DNA from: Fibrella aquatilis
GTDB taxonomy: Bacteria; Bacteroidota; Bacteroidia; Cytophagales; Spirosomataceae
Assembly: GCF_017353255.1 (NCBI RefSeq)
Contig: NZ_JAFMYU010000001.1
Location: 1 to 64,000, forward strand
Length of the DNA stretch: 64,000 nt
Reading direction: 5' to 3'
This document shows, piece after piece, positions 1-9,805 of this stretch. Made by a program: the position numbers and the translations under genes. Positions within the stretch are counted from its first letter, which is position 1. Every line of letters begins with the position of its first letter. The notes beneath the pieces are model-generated. The model did no database searches. It was not told where the DNA came from and saw only the letters and a list, made by a program, of their open reading frames with translations.

Positions 1-62
1 CCAGCGGGCCCCCTTTAGGGCGGGGGCGGTCCCGCGTCCGGGCTACACTTGCGTCAGCAAAA

Positions 63-100
63 ATCGTAAATCGTACATCGTACATCGTAAGTCGTACATC
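63..100. repeat. Heptamer tandem repeat
   Basis: Five 7-bp units of the form ATCGTAA/ATCGTAC follow each other and end in the stop codon of the leftward dioxygenase gene. The preceding 60 bases are GC-rich and contain TACACTTGCGTCAGCAA (44-60), a motif that recurs in intergenic DNA near 45.3 and 47.6 kb. No gene is seen in 1-98. Confidence 0.7.
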
Positions 101-1082
101 AATACGCTCGCAGTCCTAACAACTTCTCTCCCAACTCACTCAGTTCAGCCGTTTGGTAGCGGGTTTTTTCCCAGTTGCGGGGGTCGCCGGGGAATGCGTA
201 GCCTTCGGGGGCCTGGCGGTTGCGCCACGAGTTGATGCGCCACTGCCGCAGGGGTTCGTTTTCGGGCTGGGCGGGCATCATAGAAATGTACTGGGCAATG
301 CGCACCTTATTGTCGGTCAGGTTGGGCCGGATGCCGTGGGCCAGGGTGCTGTTGAAGATCAGCAGATCGCCAGCTTCCAATTTCACCTTCACCATATCGA
401 AACCAGTGGTGTCGGGGCGGAAGCGGTTGCGGTCTTCGGGCTGGGTCAGTTTCCAGGTGTCGTAGGTGCGGTAGAGTTCAGGAATGCACTGGAAACCACC
501 CATGTTCTCATCGGTTTGGTCAGCCAGGGCCAACACGCCCTGCACGTTCTGGGGACGGGTTTCGGGGTCATAATCCCAGTGAATAAAGCCTTTGAATGGC
601 TGGTCGGGCGAGACGGGGAAGTTCAGGTTGGCGCGGTCGATGGTGACCCAGAGTTTTTCGGTGCCCCAGATGTCCACAAAGGCATCATACACGCGCTGCG
701 TCTGGCGGTTGTCCCACTCGTATTGGTGGTTGTACAGTTCCACCATGCCGCTGCCGATGAGTTCTTTCATCTGCATCTCGGCGCGGGGCGGGGCATACCA
801 GGTGGCCTTGTCGTTGGGATCTTTTTCTTCAAACTCCCATAGCAGCTGGGCCAACCGGTCGGCCTGTTCGCGGGGCACGGCCTGCTTGATGATCACGTAG
901 CCATTTTCTTTCCAAAACGTCCAGTCTGCTTCTGACAAAACGCGAAGAGGTGCGCCCGGTCCATAGCCACGGTTTGAGCGGTCATTTAGTGCCTGCTTGC
1001 TGCTGGTGGCGGTAGAGGGGTTTCCCGGAATGTCGGTGTGGGCATTGTCGGGAATCATGATAGGCGTCATGGTCGGTTGCAT
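99..1082 (-). CDS. Phytanoyl-CoA dioxygenase (PhyH) family protein
   Basis: Probable Fe(II)/2-oxoglutarate-dependent oxygenase of 327 residues. The metal triad is visible as HWD (about H168 and D170) and a distal H in HGIRPN (about H249), with R252 placed to bind 2-oxoglutarate. An upstream in-frame extension to 1268 exists, but it has no family character and would cross into the divergent gene, so the ATG at 1082 is preferred; nearby ATGs at 1070 and 1058 are possible. It is divergent from an AraC regulator over about 185 bp, a usual arrangement for a regulator and its target. The substrate cannot be read from sequence; small-molecule hydroxylation is typical of the family. Confidence 0.85.
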   Translation of the reverse strand: MQPTMTPIMIPDNAHTDIPGNPSTATSSKQALNDRSNRGYGPGAPLRVLSEADWTFWKENGYVIIKQAVPREQADRLAQLLWEFEEKDPNDKATWYAPPRAEMQMKELIGSGMVELYNHQYEWDNRQTQRVYDAFVDIWGTEKLWVTIDRANLNFPVSPDQPFKGFIHWDYDPETRPQNVQGVLALADQTDENMGGFQCIPELYRTYDTWKLTQPEDRNRFRPDTTGFDMVKVKLEAGDLLIFNSTLAHGIRPNLTDNKVRIAQYISMMPAQPENEPLRQWRINSWRNRQAPEGYAFPGDPRNWEKTRYQTAELSELGEKLLGLRAY

Positions 1083-1266
1083 AGCCGTGTTTGATTTTGC
1101 TGTGATTGAATAGTACAAATCTACGCCATCAATAGGTGGCAAGGTTAGCACACGAATGACCCGTTTTTGCACGATATTGCTGTTGATAGGAATGAAAGGA
1201 TGGTTGAAGAGCAAAAATGTGGAGATTAGCGCTCCGCGTGGCTTCTCGTTGCCAGCACTACCACCC

Positions 1267-2112
1267 ATGAAACTAGCCCTCGAACAAATCCGCCCCGACG
1301 CCGACAGCTCGTTCCATATCCTGCTGACGCCCCACCTGGAAAACGTCTTCCTCTGGCACTACCACCCCGAATATGAACTGGTCTTCATCGACGGAGCCAG
1401 CGGCACCCGGCACGTGGGCGACCATATTTCGCGTTACGAAGGCAGCGACCTCGTGTTCATCGGCCCCAATATTCCCCACCTCAATTTTGACTATGGCGTA
1501 ACGACCGACTACCGAAAAGTGGTTGTGCAACTCGACGAGGGCTTTTTAGGGCAACTGATTGGCCGGGCACCGGAGTTTGCGGCCATCAGTCGCCTGTTCG
1601 ACGCGGCGCGGGCGGGACTGTCGTTTTCGGGTGAAACCAAGGCGAAGGTGGGGGCGCAACTCGAGCAGCTGCCCGGTCTGCAACCCTTCGAGCGGATTAT
1701 GGCCCTGCTGACCATTTTCCAGCAACTCGCCACCAGCCCGGAGGCCACGTCGCTGCACGGCAAGCCCGTGGTGGGGCAGTACAACCTGGCCGAACAGCAG
1801 CGCCTTCGGCAAGTATACCAGTACGTAGAAGAGCAGTTTCAGCGGCCCATTGCCCTGGGCGAAATTGCCGCCGTGGCCAACCTGACAGAGGCTGCTTTCT
1901 GTCGCTACATCAAGCGCATGACAGGCCTCACGTTCACGCAGTTGCTGAATCAGTTTCGTATCAATCAGGCGCAAAAACTACTCCTGACCAACCATACCGT
2001 AACTGAAACGGCCGAAGCCAGTGGATTCGAGAGTCTGTCCTATTTCAACAAAATATTCCGCCGCGTCACGGGCGAAAATCCCCTTCAGTTTAAAAAAAGG
2101 CATCGGGAATAG
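1267..2112 (+). CDS. AraC family transcriptional regulator
   Basis: 281 residues. The N-terminal cupin-like sensor half contains a HYHPEYEL stretch typical of metabolite-binding AraC proteins. The C-terminal 100 residues carry two helix-turn-helix motifs, the second around ESLSYFNKIFRRVTGENP, which is the classical AraC signature. The ATG at 1267 is chosen because the family cupin starts a few residues later; an ATG at 1156 would add 37 residues without similarity to the fold. It probably controls the divergent PhyH dioxygenase gene, by position only. Confidence 0.9.
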   Translation: MKLALEQIRPDADSSFHILLTPHLENVFLWHYHPEYELVFIDGASGTRHVGDHISRYEGSDLVFIGPNIPHLNFDYGVTTDYRKVVVQLDEGFLGQLIGRAPEFAAISRLFDAARAGLSFSGETKAKVGAQLEQLPGLQPFERIMALLTIFQQLATSPEATSLHGKPVVGQYNLAEQQRLRQVYQYVEEQFQRPIALGEIAAVANLTEAAFCRYIKRMTGLTFTQLLNQFRINQAQKLLLTNHTVTETAEASGFESLSYFNKIFRRVTGENPLQFKKRHRE

Positions 2113-2289
2113 GTGTGTGTTGCTGCGCGTCAGCCCCTACAGCGCGAAGCCCACTACTGCGCGTAGCCAACATCAAATATCAAACTCCTTGTGGCTATTA
2201 AAACCCTGATGTGTCGGTAGAATCTGCAACAGAACGTGGGCATTTCCCGTAATGAAAAGTACGTTCTTCGCGCTGTAATCTTGTAGGCT

Positions 2290-4740
2290 ATGACTAAACC
2301 GCTACTTGTCTTTTTATCTGTTTTACTGGCCGTTTCGGCCCACGCACAGGACCTGCCACCCATGCGCACTAAGCGGGTGCCGCAGCAGCGAAACCTGACC
2401 GTGTCGGGCCGCGTGACCGACGCTGCCACCGCCGAAAACCTGCCCTTCGCCTACGTGCGGGTACGCAGCACGCGGCAGATTGCCCAAACCAATGTCGATG
2501 GTTTTTTTACGCTGCTCAATGTGCCGAGCGACACCTGTACGCTGGAAGTCAGCTATATCGGTTTCAAAGATGCCACGCTGCCCCTGGTGCCAGGCGAATC
2601 GGCGCGGCGGCTGACGATTGAGCTTGACCCCAACCGGACCGACTTGCAGGAGGTGCAGGTGCGCGGTCAAAAAACCGAGGTCATGCGCGCCGCCGAAACC
2701 ATCGGTATGATTCAGCTCACGCCCCGCAACCTCACCAAACTGCCCAACGTGGGCGAACGCGACCCTTTCCGCGCCCTGCAACTGATGCCCGGCGTGAGTG
2801 CCGCCAACGAATCGTCGGCGGGTCTCTACGTCCGCGGTGGCACGCCTGACCAGACGCTGGTGCTGCTCGACGGCTTCACGGTCTATCAGGTAGACCATCT
2901 GTATGGCTTTTTTTCGGCGTTTAACTATAATGCGTTGAAAGACATACAGTTACAGAAGGGCGGCTTCGGTGCTAAATATGGCGGACGGCTGTCGGGCGTG
3001 GCCGAAATGACGGGGAAAGAAGGTAGCCGCAAGGCCGTCAATGTGGGGGGTGATGTGAGTGCGCTCAGTGCCAACCTCTTTGCCGAAGCCCCCATTGGCA
3101 ACAAGATATCGGTGCTGGTAGCGGGTCGGCGGTCGTTTCAGGGGCCATTGTATACCAAGCTGTTCGACCAGTTTCAGACCACGCAAAGCGTGCAGCCACA
3201 ACGGCAGGGGCGGGGCGGGCTGCTGTCTACTACCCAAACGGTGGCCTCCTATTTCTATGATTTTAATGGTCGTGTCACCTACCGCCCCACCGACCTGGAT
3301 CAAATCACACTCAGTGTTTATAACGGCAAAGACTACCTCGACAATGGGCAGAGCATCAACCTCCCGGCCTTTGGGCGGGGTGGGCAGGGTGGTCAACCGG
3401 GTATTACGGGTGGGTCGCTCACCAACACTGATCTTTCGAACTGGGGCAACACCGGGGGCAGCCTGAAATGGTCGCGGCGGTGGTCAGATCGATTCTATAC
3501 CAACACGCTGGTGAGCTATTCCAACTACTACAGTCAGCGCAACATTTCCAATCAGGTGTCTATTCAGCGCGGCGGCCCCAACGGCAACCGCAACAATGCC
3601 AACTTTGGTACGCTGGAAGATAACAACCTTATCGATCAGTCGCTGAAAACCGACCTGACGTGGCAGTATTCGGCCAATCAGCAAATCGAAACGGGTATTC
3701 AGTTTTCGCACCTCGCCATCGACTACGCCTATAAACAAAACGACACGCTGACTGTTTTGGGCAAAAACGACCGGGGCAACCTGCTCACCGCCTACGTGCA
3801 GGACCGGCTGTCGCTGCTCGATAACAGGCTGATTCTCACGCCCGGCCTGCGCGCCACGCAGTATGGCGTGACGGGGCAACTCTACGCCGAACCCCGGCTA
3901 TCGGCGTCGTATCGGGTCAACAACCGGCTGCGGTTGAAGGCCGCCACGGGGCAGTATTACCAGTTTATCAAGCAGGTTACGCGCGAAGATATTTCGCAGG
4001 GAAACCGTACGTTCTGGCTGCTGTCGGGTACGCCGTCGCTGCCGGTGTCGTCGGCCTGGCACTACATCGCGGGGGCTTCCTACGAAACGGCGGGCTACCT
4101 GCTCGACATAGAGGCCTACGCCAAAGACCTGCGCGGCGTGACGGAATACACCCTGCGTTTTGCCCCGCAAATTGGCCGGGGGCTGGTGCCGCAGGAAACG
4201 TTTTTCAACGGCACCGGTACCGTGCGGGGCGTCGACGTGCTGGTACAGAAGAAATTCGGGGCCTACACCGGCTGGATTGGCTACACCTATGCTCAGGCCA
4301 AAAGCAGCATTGCCCAGTTTGGCGACCAGCCCTACTACGCCAATCAGGACGTGCGCCACGAGTTTAAATCCATCAACACGTTCCGCTACAAACGCCTCGA
4401 CCTGGCGGCCACGTTCATCTACGCCACGGGCAAACCCTACACCTCTATCGTGGGCGAATACAGCGTGAAGCTCCTTGACGGCACGAGCAAAACATTTACT
4501 AACCCATCGGCCAAAAACGCGAACCGATTCCCTGATTATCAGCGCCTTGATCTTTCGGCAACGTATAATTTCGGCCACGGCAGCCTCGGCGTATCGGTGT
4601 TCAATGTGCTGGACCGGCAGAACGTCTGGTACAAGAAATTCACCTCTGTGCAGGACGGCGGCGACAGTCAGCTGGTCGTTACCGACGTCACGTACCTGGG
4701 CCTTACGCCCAACCTCACCTTTTCTTACCGCCTTCGCTAG
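2290..4740 (+). CDS. TonB-dependent receptor with carboxypeptidase-like N-terminal domain
   Basis: 816-residue outer-membrane receptor. A signal peptide (about 1-19) is followed by a carboxypeptidase regulatory-like beta-sandwich (about 37-120, VSGRVTDAATAENLPFAYVRV), a plug domain (about 130-240, with VRGGTPDQTLVLLDG) and a 22-strand-type barrel ending in aromatic-rich TFSYRLR. It imports an unknown ligand using TonB energy. It is directly abutted by a DUF4249 lipoprotein gene (stop TAG then ATG), the usual Bacteroidota pair. A TAATCTTG element at 2276-2283 resembles a -7 box but lies very close to the ATG. The small ORFs inside it on other frames are shadows. Confidence 0.93.
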   Translation: MTKPLLVFLSVLLAVSAHAQDLPPMRTKRVPQQRNLTVSGRVTDAATAENLPFAYVRVRSTRQIAQTNVDGFFTLLNVPSDTCTLEVSYIGFKDATLPLVPGESARRLTIELDPNRTDLQEVQVRGQKTEVMRAAETIGMIQLTPRNLTKLPNVGERDPFRALQLMPGVSAANESSAGLYVRGGTPDQTLVLLDGFTVYQVDHLYGFFSAFNYNALKDIQLQKGGFGAKYGGRLSGVAEMTGKEGSRKAVNVGGDVSALSANLFAEAPIGNKISVLVAGRRSFQGPLYTKLFDQFQTTQSVQPQRQGRGGLLSTTQTVASYFYDFNGRVTYRPTDLDQITLSVYNGKDYLDNGQSINLPAFGRGGQGGQPGITGGSLTNTDLSNWGNTGGSLKWSRRWSDRFYTNTLVSYSNYYSQRNISNQVSIQRGGPNGNRNNANFGTLEDNNLIDQSLKTDLTWQYSANQQIETGIQFSHLAIDYAYKQNDTLTVLGKNDRGNLLTAYVQDRLSLLDNRLILTPGLRATQYGVTGQLYAEPRLSASYRVNNRLRLKAATGQYYQFIKQVTREDISQGNRTFWLLSGTPSLPVSSAWHYIAGASYETAGYLLDIEAYAKDLRGVTEYTLRFAPQIGRGLVPQETFFNGTGTVRGVDVLVQKKFGAYTGWIGYTYAQAKSSIAQFGDQPYYANQDVRHEFKSINTFRYKRLDLAATFIYATGKPYTSIVGEYSVKLLDGTSKTFTNPSAKNANRFPDYQRLDLSATYNFGHGSLGVSVFNVLDRQNVWYKKFTSVQDGGDSQLVVTDVTYLGLTPNLTFSYRLR

Positions 4741-5583
4741 ATGAACCTATATCGCACACTCGCCCCAATCCTCGTTGCGTCGATACCCCTGCTCGGTTGT
4801 CAGGAAACCGTCACGACGCTAGCCCCCGACGACAAGCCCGTGGTAGAAGCCTACCTCGCGCCGGGACAGCCCATGACGGTGCACGTGACCAAGCAAATCC
4901 CCTTCAACGCCGACACCACCGGGCAGGGTCAACCCATTGCCGGACTGGCCCTGAAAATCAGCAGCAACACCGCTACCTACGCCCTCCGCTACATCGGTGA
5001 TGGCCTCTACCAAAGCGCCGCCGACGTGATGCCGCGCCTGGGGCAGACCTACACCCTGGCATTCGACTACCTCGGTCAGCGCGTCACAGCCACCACGCAG
5101 ATGCCCGCCAAACCCGTTGGCTACGCCCAGGACGTGATCGAGTTAATCCGCACGGTCCCTGTACAGGGCGGCCCCGGTGGTGGACCGGGTGGCGGGGGCG
5201 GGCCGCAGCAGCAGGGAGCCGTACGCCTAAGCTGGCAAAACCCCACCGCCGACTACTATTTTGTGGTGGTGGATAACATTGAAGCCACGCCGGTGCTGAT
5301 TAACCAGAACGTGAACCCCAACCGGCCCCTGCAACAAAATCGCCGTTTCCGCAATCAGCCCACCCAAAGCGATTTCGACGATGTGCGGGGGCAGAGTTTT
5401 CAGTACTACGGTCGCCACCGGATGGTGCTGTTTCACCTCAACCCTGACTACGCCGCGCTGTATAAACAAAACAGCACCAGCACCCAGAACATCGCCACGC
5501 CCCCCACCACGGTGGTTAACGGCCTCGGCATCTTCACCGGCGTAAACACCGACACGCTGTATGTGAACGTGAAGCCCCAGTAA
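4741..5583 (+). CDS. DUF4249 family lipoprotein
   Basis: 280 residues with a lipobox LLGC (Cys20), so it is predicted to be lipidated and periplasmic or surface-exposed. DUF4249 proteins are found almost only beside TonB receptors of the preceding type and are thought to be partner lipoproteins; biochemical function is unknown. A glycine-rich linker (GGPGGGPGGGGG, about 141-152) divides the protein. The ATG follows the receptor stop codon with no gap, indicating translational coupling. Confidence 0.88.
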   Translation: MNLYRTLAPILVASIPLLGCQETVTTLAPDDKPVVEAYLAPGQPMTVHVTKQIPFNADTTGQGQPIAGLALKISSNTATYALRYIGDGLYQSAADVMPRLGQTYTLAFDYLGQRVTATTQMPAKPVGYAQDVIELIRTVPVQGGPGGGPGGGGGPQQQGAVRLSWQNPTADYYFVVVDNIEATPVLINQNVNPNRPLQQNRRFRNQPTQSDFDDVRGQSFQYYGRHRMVLFHLNPDYAALYKQNSTSTQNIATPPTTVVNGLGIFTGVNTDTLYVNVKPQ

Positions 5584-5680
5584 TGGGGTTCTTGGATTAC
5601 TATACTTTTATGGCCGACGAAGAGTCAATTGACGAAAATCGCTTTCCTTCAATGAACATACGGTAGGATATTCTAGCCTA

Positions 5681-6505
5681 TCACAGATTCACAACCATCT
5701 CCGGTCGCTGGGCGTATTCTCTCAGAATCAGGTTTGGCGTAACGTGGGTGAACTGCTTGAAATCTTTTGCCAAATGGTCGTAATCGGTGTAGCCAAACTG
5801 AATTGCCACCGTGAGCCAGTCGGTAGCCAGGTTCTTTTCTTTATAGTCGAACGTCTGGTAAAACCGGCTAATGCGGCTGTACAGTTTCGGTCCGATGCCC
5901 ATCCGTTCGCTGAATTTTCGTTCAAACTGGCGGGGGCTTAAATTGGCCTGGTCAGCCAGCCAATCCAGCGAAAACGGCGTTGGGTTATGTAGCAACAACT
6001 CGCCAATCCGGTCGATGGGGTGTGCGTCAATTCGTATCGTTCTCAGTTTTCGGAGCAGGTAGTTTTCGGCCCGTTCAATCATGGCTGGGTACGTGGGGGA
6101 ATTCGCAATCTGGTCATTGACCGACTGCAACCCGGCATTCATCACCGCTTCGGCATCACAAAATTCCTGCGTGAGTTCGTGGCTCGAAAAACCCAGCAAC
6201 CGATGCATTGCTCCCGGCTGAAAAATAACCATCAACATCAGGAAATCAGGCTCCGTAAAGGTGTGAAAGTTGAGCCGGGAAACGTGCTGACCAAACAGGG
6301 CGTTTGGGGCAATGTTGGTCGTGGTGTTCGTTAGTGGGTCGTGCGATCTGATACGCCCTTTGGCGAAAAACACAAGTGCCTGTTCAATTCGGGTCGGATA
6401 GGGCTTAACACGCTGATTATCTGGCAAGTGGTCAAAGTGAACCAGCAAGTAGTTTCGCACAAAAGGCTGTAAAGCAGGGCAGGGCTGTATTTCCTGATAA
6501 ATCAT
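5681..6505 (-). CDS. AraC family transcriptional regulator
   Basis: 274 residues. The N-terminal half resembles the DUF6597-type sensor found in many Bacteroidota AraC proteins (PCPALQPFVRNYLLVHF). The C-terminal helix-turn-helix pair includes LSPRQFERKFSERMGIGPKL and FGYTDYDHLAKDFKQFTHVTP. It lies 38 bp downstream of a secreted alpha/beta hydrolase gene on the same strand, so the two may be co-transcribed. Convergent with the DUF4249 gene across about 100 bp. Confidence 0.9.
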   Translation of the reverse strand: MIYQEIQPCPALQPFVRNYLLVHFDHLPDNQRVKPYPTRIEQALVFFAKGRIRSHDPLTNTTTNIAPNALFGQHVSRLNFHTFTEPDFLMLMVIFQPGAMHRLLGFSSHELTQEFCDAEAVMNAGLQSVNDQIANSPTYPAMIERAENYLLRKLRTIRIDAHPIDRIGELLLHNPTPFSLDWLADQANLSPRQFERKFSERMGIGPKLYSRISRFYQTFDYKEKNLATDWLTVAIQFGYTDYDHLAKDFKQFTHVTPNLILREYAQRPEMVVNL

Positions 6506-6543
6506 AGCCTTGTCGGGTTTCAGAACAACAGCAACGGCTAAAG

Positions 6544-7299
6544 CTACTTACATTTTTCCAGCAATTGGACCAAGTTGGCGGGCTGGTCGCGCATGGCATA
6601 ATGCCCCCCTTCCAGGGTTAAAATTTGCCAGGCACGTTGTTTGGCTCGTTTGGCAAAGGGCGCAAATCCGGCTTTTTGTATATCTCCGTTTTGGGTCATC
6701 AGAATATACGACGTCGGAATCTTCGGGACAGCCGGATTTCTGATTGGTAGCGGCTCGCTGAAGGTCTTCAAGGGTTGCGGCACATCGGTTGGGGGTACTG
6801 GTTTGACCGGTCCAAACGGATAGCCAACAAACCCATCTTTGGTGAGCGGCCTGGTCATAGCATCGCCATTTGGCCCACGCGAAGCGAATAAACTTTCGCC
6901 ATTGTTCGGCACAAACGCATCCAGATAAATCAGTTGTTTAATCCGGTCAGGAATTTGCTCGGCTACCCCCGAAATCACCATGCCGCCGTAGCTGTGCCCC
7001 ACCAGAATAACATCGTGCAAGTCTTCAAACTGAAACACATTCACAATATCGGTGATGTGGGTGCTCAGGTTAATGGTGGGGTTGGCTAAATGGACGCGTT
7101 CGCCAAGCCCCGTCAGGGTGGGATGATATACCTTGTCGCCCTGCACCCGCAGCAGCGAATCTACTGTTTTGTATTCCCAGCCCCCACCCCACGCGCCGTG
7201 AACGAACAGGTACGTTCGCGGCGTACGTTTAGCAGTTGGCTGACCGAAGGCAGAAAGGGTAATCAGTGCGGATAGCAGGATACCAATAGACGTTTTCAT
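6544..7299 (-). CDS. Secreted alpha/beta hydrolase
   Basis: 251 residues with a cleavable signal peptide ending near SAFGQ. The nucleophile elbow GHSYGG is clear, preceded by the oxyanion-loop HGAWGGG and followed by a late GGHYAM that supplies the catalytic His. It resembles the esterase/salicylate-esterase-like family of small periplasmic hydrolases. Substrate unknown. It is followed by an AraC gene on the same strand. Confidence 0.88.
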   Translation of the reverse strand: MKTSIGILLSALITLSAFGQPTAKRTPRTYLFVHGAWGGGWEYKTVDSLLRVQGDKVYHPTLTGLGERVHLANPTINLSTHITDIVNVFQFEDLHDVILVGHSYGGMVISGVAEQIPDRIKQLIYLDAFVPNNGESLFASRGPNGDAMTRPLTKDGFVGYPFGPVKPVPPTDVPQPLKTFSEPLPIRNPAVPKIPTSYILMTQNGDIQKAGFAPFAKRAKQRAWQILTLEGGHYAMRDQPANLVQLLEKCK

Positions 7300-7623
7300 G
7301 TTTGTGGCGGTTTATGTTTCTTCACAAACCTACTGGCCTACAGGCAGATACCACAAGTAAAAAAACGACATTCATGGAATAACAGTCAACCGTCAACCTA
7401 TTCAGAAAAGACCTATACAACTCCCCACGCCAGCCACTAGCAGCCTGCCGAGTTGGGTACCTACGGAAACGCGTTGTGAAACATCACACAAATCAGCAGA
7501 GTAGTAAGGCGACCGGTGGCGAATTTCACGTCATTAACCTCGATGAACACAAGCCCATGTCGCCGCACCCGCTGGCGGCTCGTCGCAAGGTAGCGACAGC
7601 CTGAAGCGGATTGCATGGAAACT
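7300..7623. other. Intergenic region without recognisable gene
   Basis: Between the hydrolase start and a terminator no ORF with family character, tRNA or conserved promoter was recognised on either strand. It presumably holds the promoter of the leftward hydrolase gene. Confidence 0.5.
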
Positions 7624-7656
7624 AAAAAGGGATCGGCCATTGGCCGATCCCTTTTT
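7624..7656 (-). terminator. Intrinsic terminator, bidirectional
   Basis: A 16-bp perfect inverted repeat (7624-7639 and 7641-7656) with core GGGATCGGCCA and flanking A and T runs. It sits about 20 bp past the stop of the leftward Lys/Met-rich peptide gene and has T-runs on both strands. Confidence 0.85.
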
Positions 7657-7677
7657 TATAGATACCAACAGAAGACA

Positions 7678-7911
7678 CTAGTTCTTCATATCGGCAGCCT
7701 CTTTCTTCATTTTTTTGGCTTCTTTTTTCTCCATTTTGGCTTCCTTTTTAGCCGCAGGATCATCCATTTTACCCGCTTCATGCTTCATGTGGCGAGCCTC
7801 TTTCTTCATCTGCTTGGCTTCTTTCTTCGCCGCCTTTGCCGCGTCATCCTGAGCAAATGAGATGGACGTACCAGCAATCAACAGGGCGGCAAACAGGATC
7901 AACTTTTTCAT
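7678..7911 (-). CDS. Secreted Lys/Glu/Met-rich small protein
   Basis: 77 residues: a signal peptide of about 20 residues ending in SFAQ, then a highly charged helix made of repeats such as KKEAKQMKKEARHMKHEAGKM. No family name recognised; similar charged secreted peptides are common in Cytophagales. The Met and His content is compatible with weak metal binding but this is inference. It has its own terminator and lies alone between prfC and the hydrolase. Confidence 0.75.
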   Translation of the reverse strand: MKKLILFAALLIAGTSISFAQDDAAKAAKKEAKQMKKEARHMKHEAGKMDDPAAKKEAKMEKKEAKKMKKEAADMKN

Positions 7912-8093
7912 AATCGTAGATTTGTTTTGGTTTACCCCATTACAACGTACGAATCCGACCGCTCTACACCTGAAACCGCGTGAACGGCCCGTTTTTAATC
8001 ACCTTTTCACAGTGAAACTAAATAAGTAGCAGTGCCTACTGCCCCGATACCGCACTGGCGGACCGGTCAGACCGCTATCCACTGCTACTCCCT

Positions 8094-9686
8094 TCACACC
8101 ATCTCCGTCTTGAATTCCGACGTCTTGTGGAAGGTAATGGCCGGGTTGTTGTCCTGATTCATCCGCAACATCCAGTCCGATTCGGCCAGAAATACGGGGT
8201 TCTGGTCCTTGTCATAGCCAATCTGATTGCCCTTCAGGCGGATAAACTCGTCGAGCTTTACTTTGTCATCCGACGTGATCCAGCAGGCGCGGCTTGTGTT
8301 CATGGGCACCCACCGGCACTTGGCACCGTACTCGTGTTCGAGGCGGTATTGGATCACTTCAAATTGCAGTTCGCCCACCGTGCCTACAATCTTGCGGTTG
8401 CCCAGGGCAAGGGTAAATAACTGCGCTACGCCTTCGTCGGTGAGCTGCTGAATCCCCTTGTCCAACTGCTTTGTTTTCATCGGGTCGAGGTTGACAAGCT
8501 CCTTGAATAGCTCCGGCGAAAAACTCGGAATACCTTGATACTGAAGGTCTTCGCCTTCGGTCAGGGTGTCGCCAATCTTAAATGTGCCGGTGTCGTAGAG
8601 GCCAATCACGTCGCCGGGGAAACCCTCTTCCACCACGGCTTTGGCGTCGGCCATGAAGCTAAACGGGCTGGAGAACCGCACGTCTTTGTCGAGGCGGGTG
8701 TGGTGGTAAAACTTGCCCCGCTCAAACAGGCCCGAACACACCCGCAGAAACGCGATCCGGTCGCGGTGGCGGGGGTCGAGATTGGCGTGGATCTTAAAGA
8801 CAAAGCCGCTGAATTTGGCTTCTTCCGGCTCTACCACGCGCTTGTCGGTAGGCCGGGCAATGGGTTCGGGCGACACCTGGCAGAAGCCGTCAAGCAGTTC
8901 CTTCACGCCAAAGTTGTTCACCGCCGACCCAAAAAACACCGGCGCGATCTGCCCGGCGCGGTAGGCTTCCACATCGAACGGATCATAGACACCCTCAATC
9001 AACTCCACATCTTCGCGGAGTTGGGCGGCATCGCGGGCACCCACCTTTTCATCGAGCACCGGCGTGTCAATGTCGATAGGCAGCACGTCGTCTTCTACTT
9101 TGGTTTTATTGACGCGGAAGAAATATAACTTTTTCTCGTAGAGGCTATAGACACCCTTGAAGTCGGACCCCATATTAACGGGCCACGTCAGGGGGCGCAC
9201 TTTGATGGTCAGCTTCTCTTCCAGCTCGTCGAGCAGGTCGAACGGGTTGCGGCCTTCGCGGTCCATTTTATTCACAAAAATGATCACCGGTGTGTCGCGC
9301 ATCCGGCATACTTCCATGAGTCGTTCGGTCTGTTCTTCCACGCCTTTTACGCAGTCGATAACCAGAATAACGGAGTCGACGGCGGTGAGGGTTCGGTAGG
9401 TATCTTCGGCAAAATCTTTGTGTCCGGGCGTGTCGAGGATGTTTATCTTCTTGCCGTCGTAATCGAAGGTCATTACCGAGGTGGCTACGGAGATACCCCG
9501 TTGCTTCTCGATCTCCATGAAATCGGAGGTGGCCGACTTCTTGATTTTATTGGATTTTACGGCTCCAGCGGTTTGAATGGCCCCGCCGAAGAGCAGCAGT
9601 TTTTCGGTCAGTGTGGTTTTGCCGGCGTCGGGGTGGCTGATGATGGCAAACGTACGCCGACGGGCTATTTCCTGCTCTCTGTTCAT
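8094..9686 (-). CDS. prfC: Peptide chain release factor 3
   Basis: 530-residue translational GTPase that recycles RF1/RF2 after peptide release. G1 is [13 protein letters not shown] (about 18-30), G3 DTPGHKDF, G4 NKMD; the RF3-type C-terminal domain ([18 protein letters not shown]) is complete. Length matches the usual 525-530. Starts at ATG 9686 ([15 protein letters not shown]). A TACCTTTG element on the same strand 27 bp upstream (9713-9720) is a good Bacteroidota -7 box. Confidence 0.97.
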   Translation of the reverse strand: MNREQEIARRRTFAIISHPDAGKTTLTEKLLLFGGAIQTAGAVKSNKIKKSATSDFMEIEKQRGISVATSVMTFDYDGKKINILDTPGHKDFAEDTYRTLTAVDSVILVIDCVKGVEEQTERLMEVCRMRDTPVIIFVNKMDREGRNPFDLLDELEEKLTIKVRPLTWPVNMGSDFKGVYSLYEKKLYFFRVNKTKVEDDVLPIDIDTPVLDEKVGARDAAQLREDVELIEGVYDPFDVEAYRAGQIAPVFFGSAVNNFGVKELLDGFCQVSPEPIARPTDKRVVEPEEAKFSGFVFKIHANLDPRHRDRIAFLRVCSGLFERGKFYHHTRLDKDVRFSSPFSFMADAKAVVEEGFPGDVIGLYDTGTFKIGDTLTEGEDLQYQGIPSFSPELFKELVNLDPMKTKQLDKGIQQLTDEGVAQLFTLALGNRKIVGTVGELQFEVIQYRLEHEYGAKCRWVPMNTSRACWITSDDKVKLDEFIRLKGNQIGYDKDQNPVFLAESDWMLRMNQDNNPAITFHKTSEFKTEMV

Positions 9687-9712
9687 TTGGTACTTTTCTA
9701 AGAATCAGGGTG

Positions 9713-9720
9713 CAAAGGTA
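9713..9720 (-). promoter_or_regulatory. Bacteroidota -7 box for prfC
   Basis: On the minus strand the sequence is TACCTTTG, an exact TAnnTTTG match, 27 bp before the prfC ATG. No clear TTTG -33 element is seen; the upstream DNA is a pyrimidine tract on this strand. Confidence 0.6.
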
Positions 9721-9723
9721 CGA

Positions 9724-9803
9724 AAAAAGAAGGAGGAAAGGAGGGTGGGAGGAGAGGAGGAGAGGGAGTACAGAAGGATGGGAGATGGTGAGATGAATGG
9801 GGG
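9724..9803. repeat. Polypurine tract
   Basis: About 80 bp composed almost only of A and G on the plus strand (units such as GGAGGAGAGGAGG). It separates the prfC promoter from a long hairpin. It could form triplex DNA; no coding sense. Confidence 0.6.
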
Positions 9804-9805
9804 AT

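Noticed and set aside
63-100. CRISPR array
   Set aside because: Units are 7 bp without spacers; no repeat-spacer pattern occurs anywhere in the window.
153-842. 229-residue plus-strand ORF
   Set aside because: Antisense shadow of the PhyH gene, which has the catalytic motifs and codon pattern.
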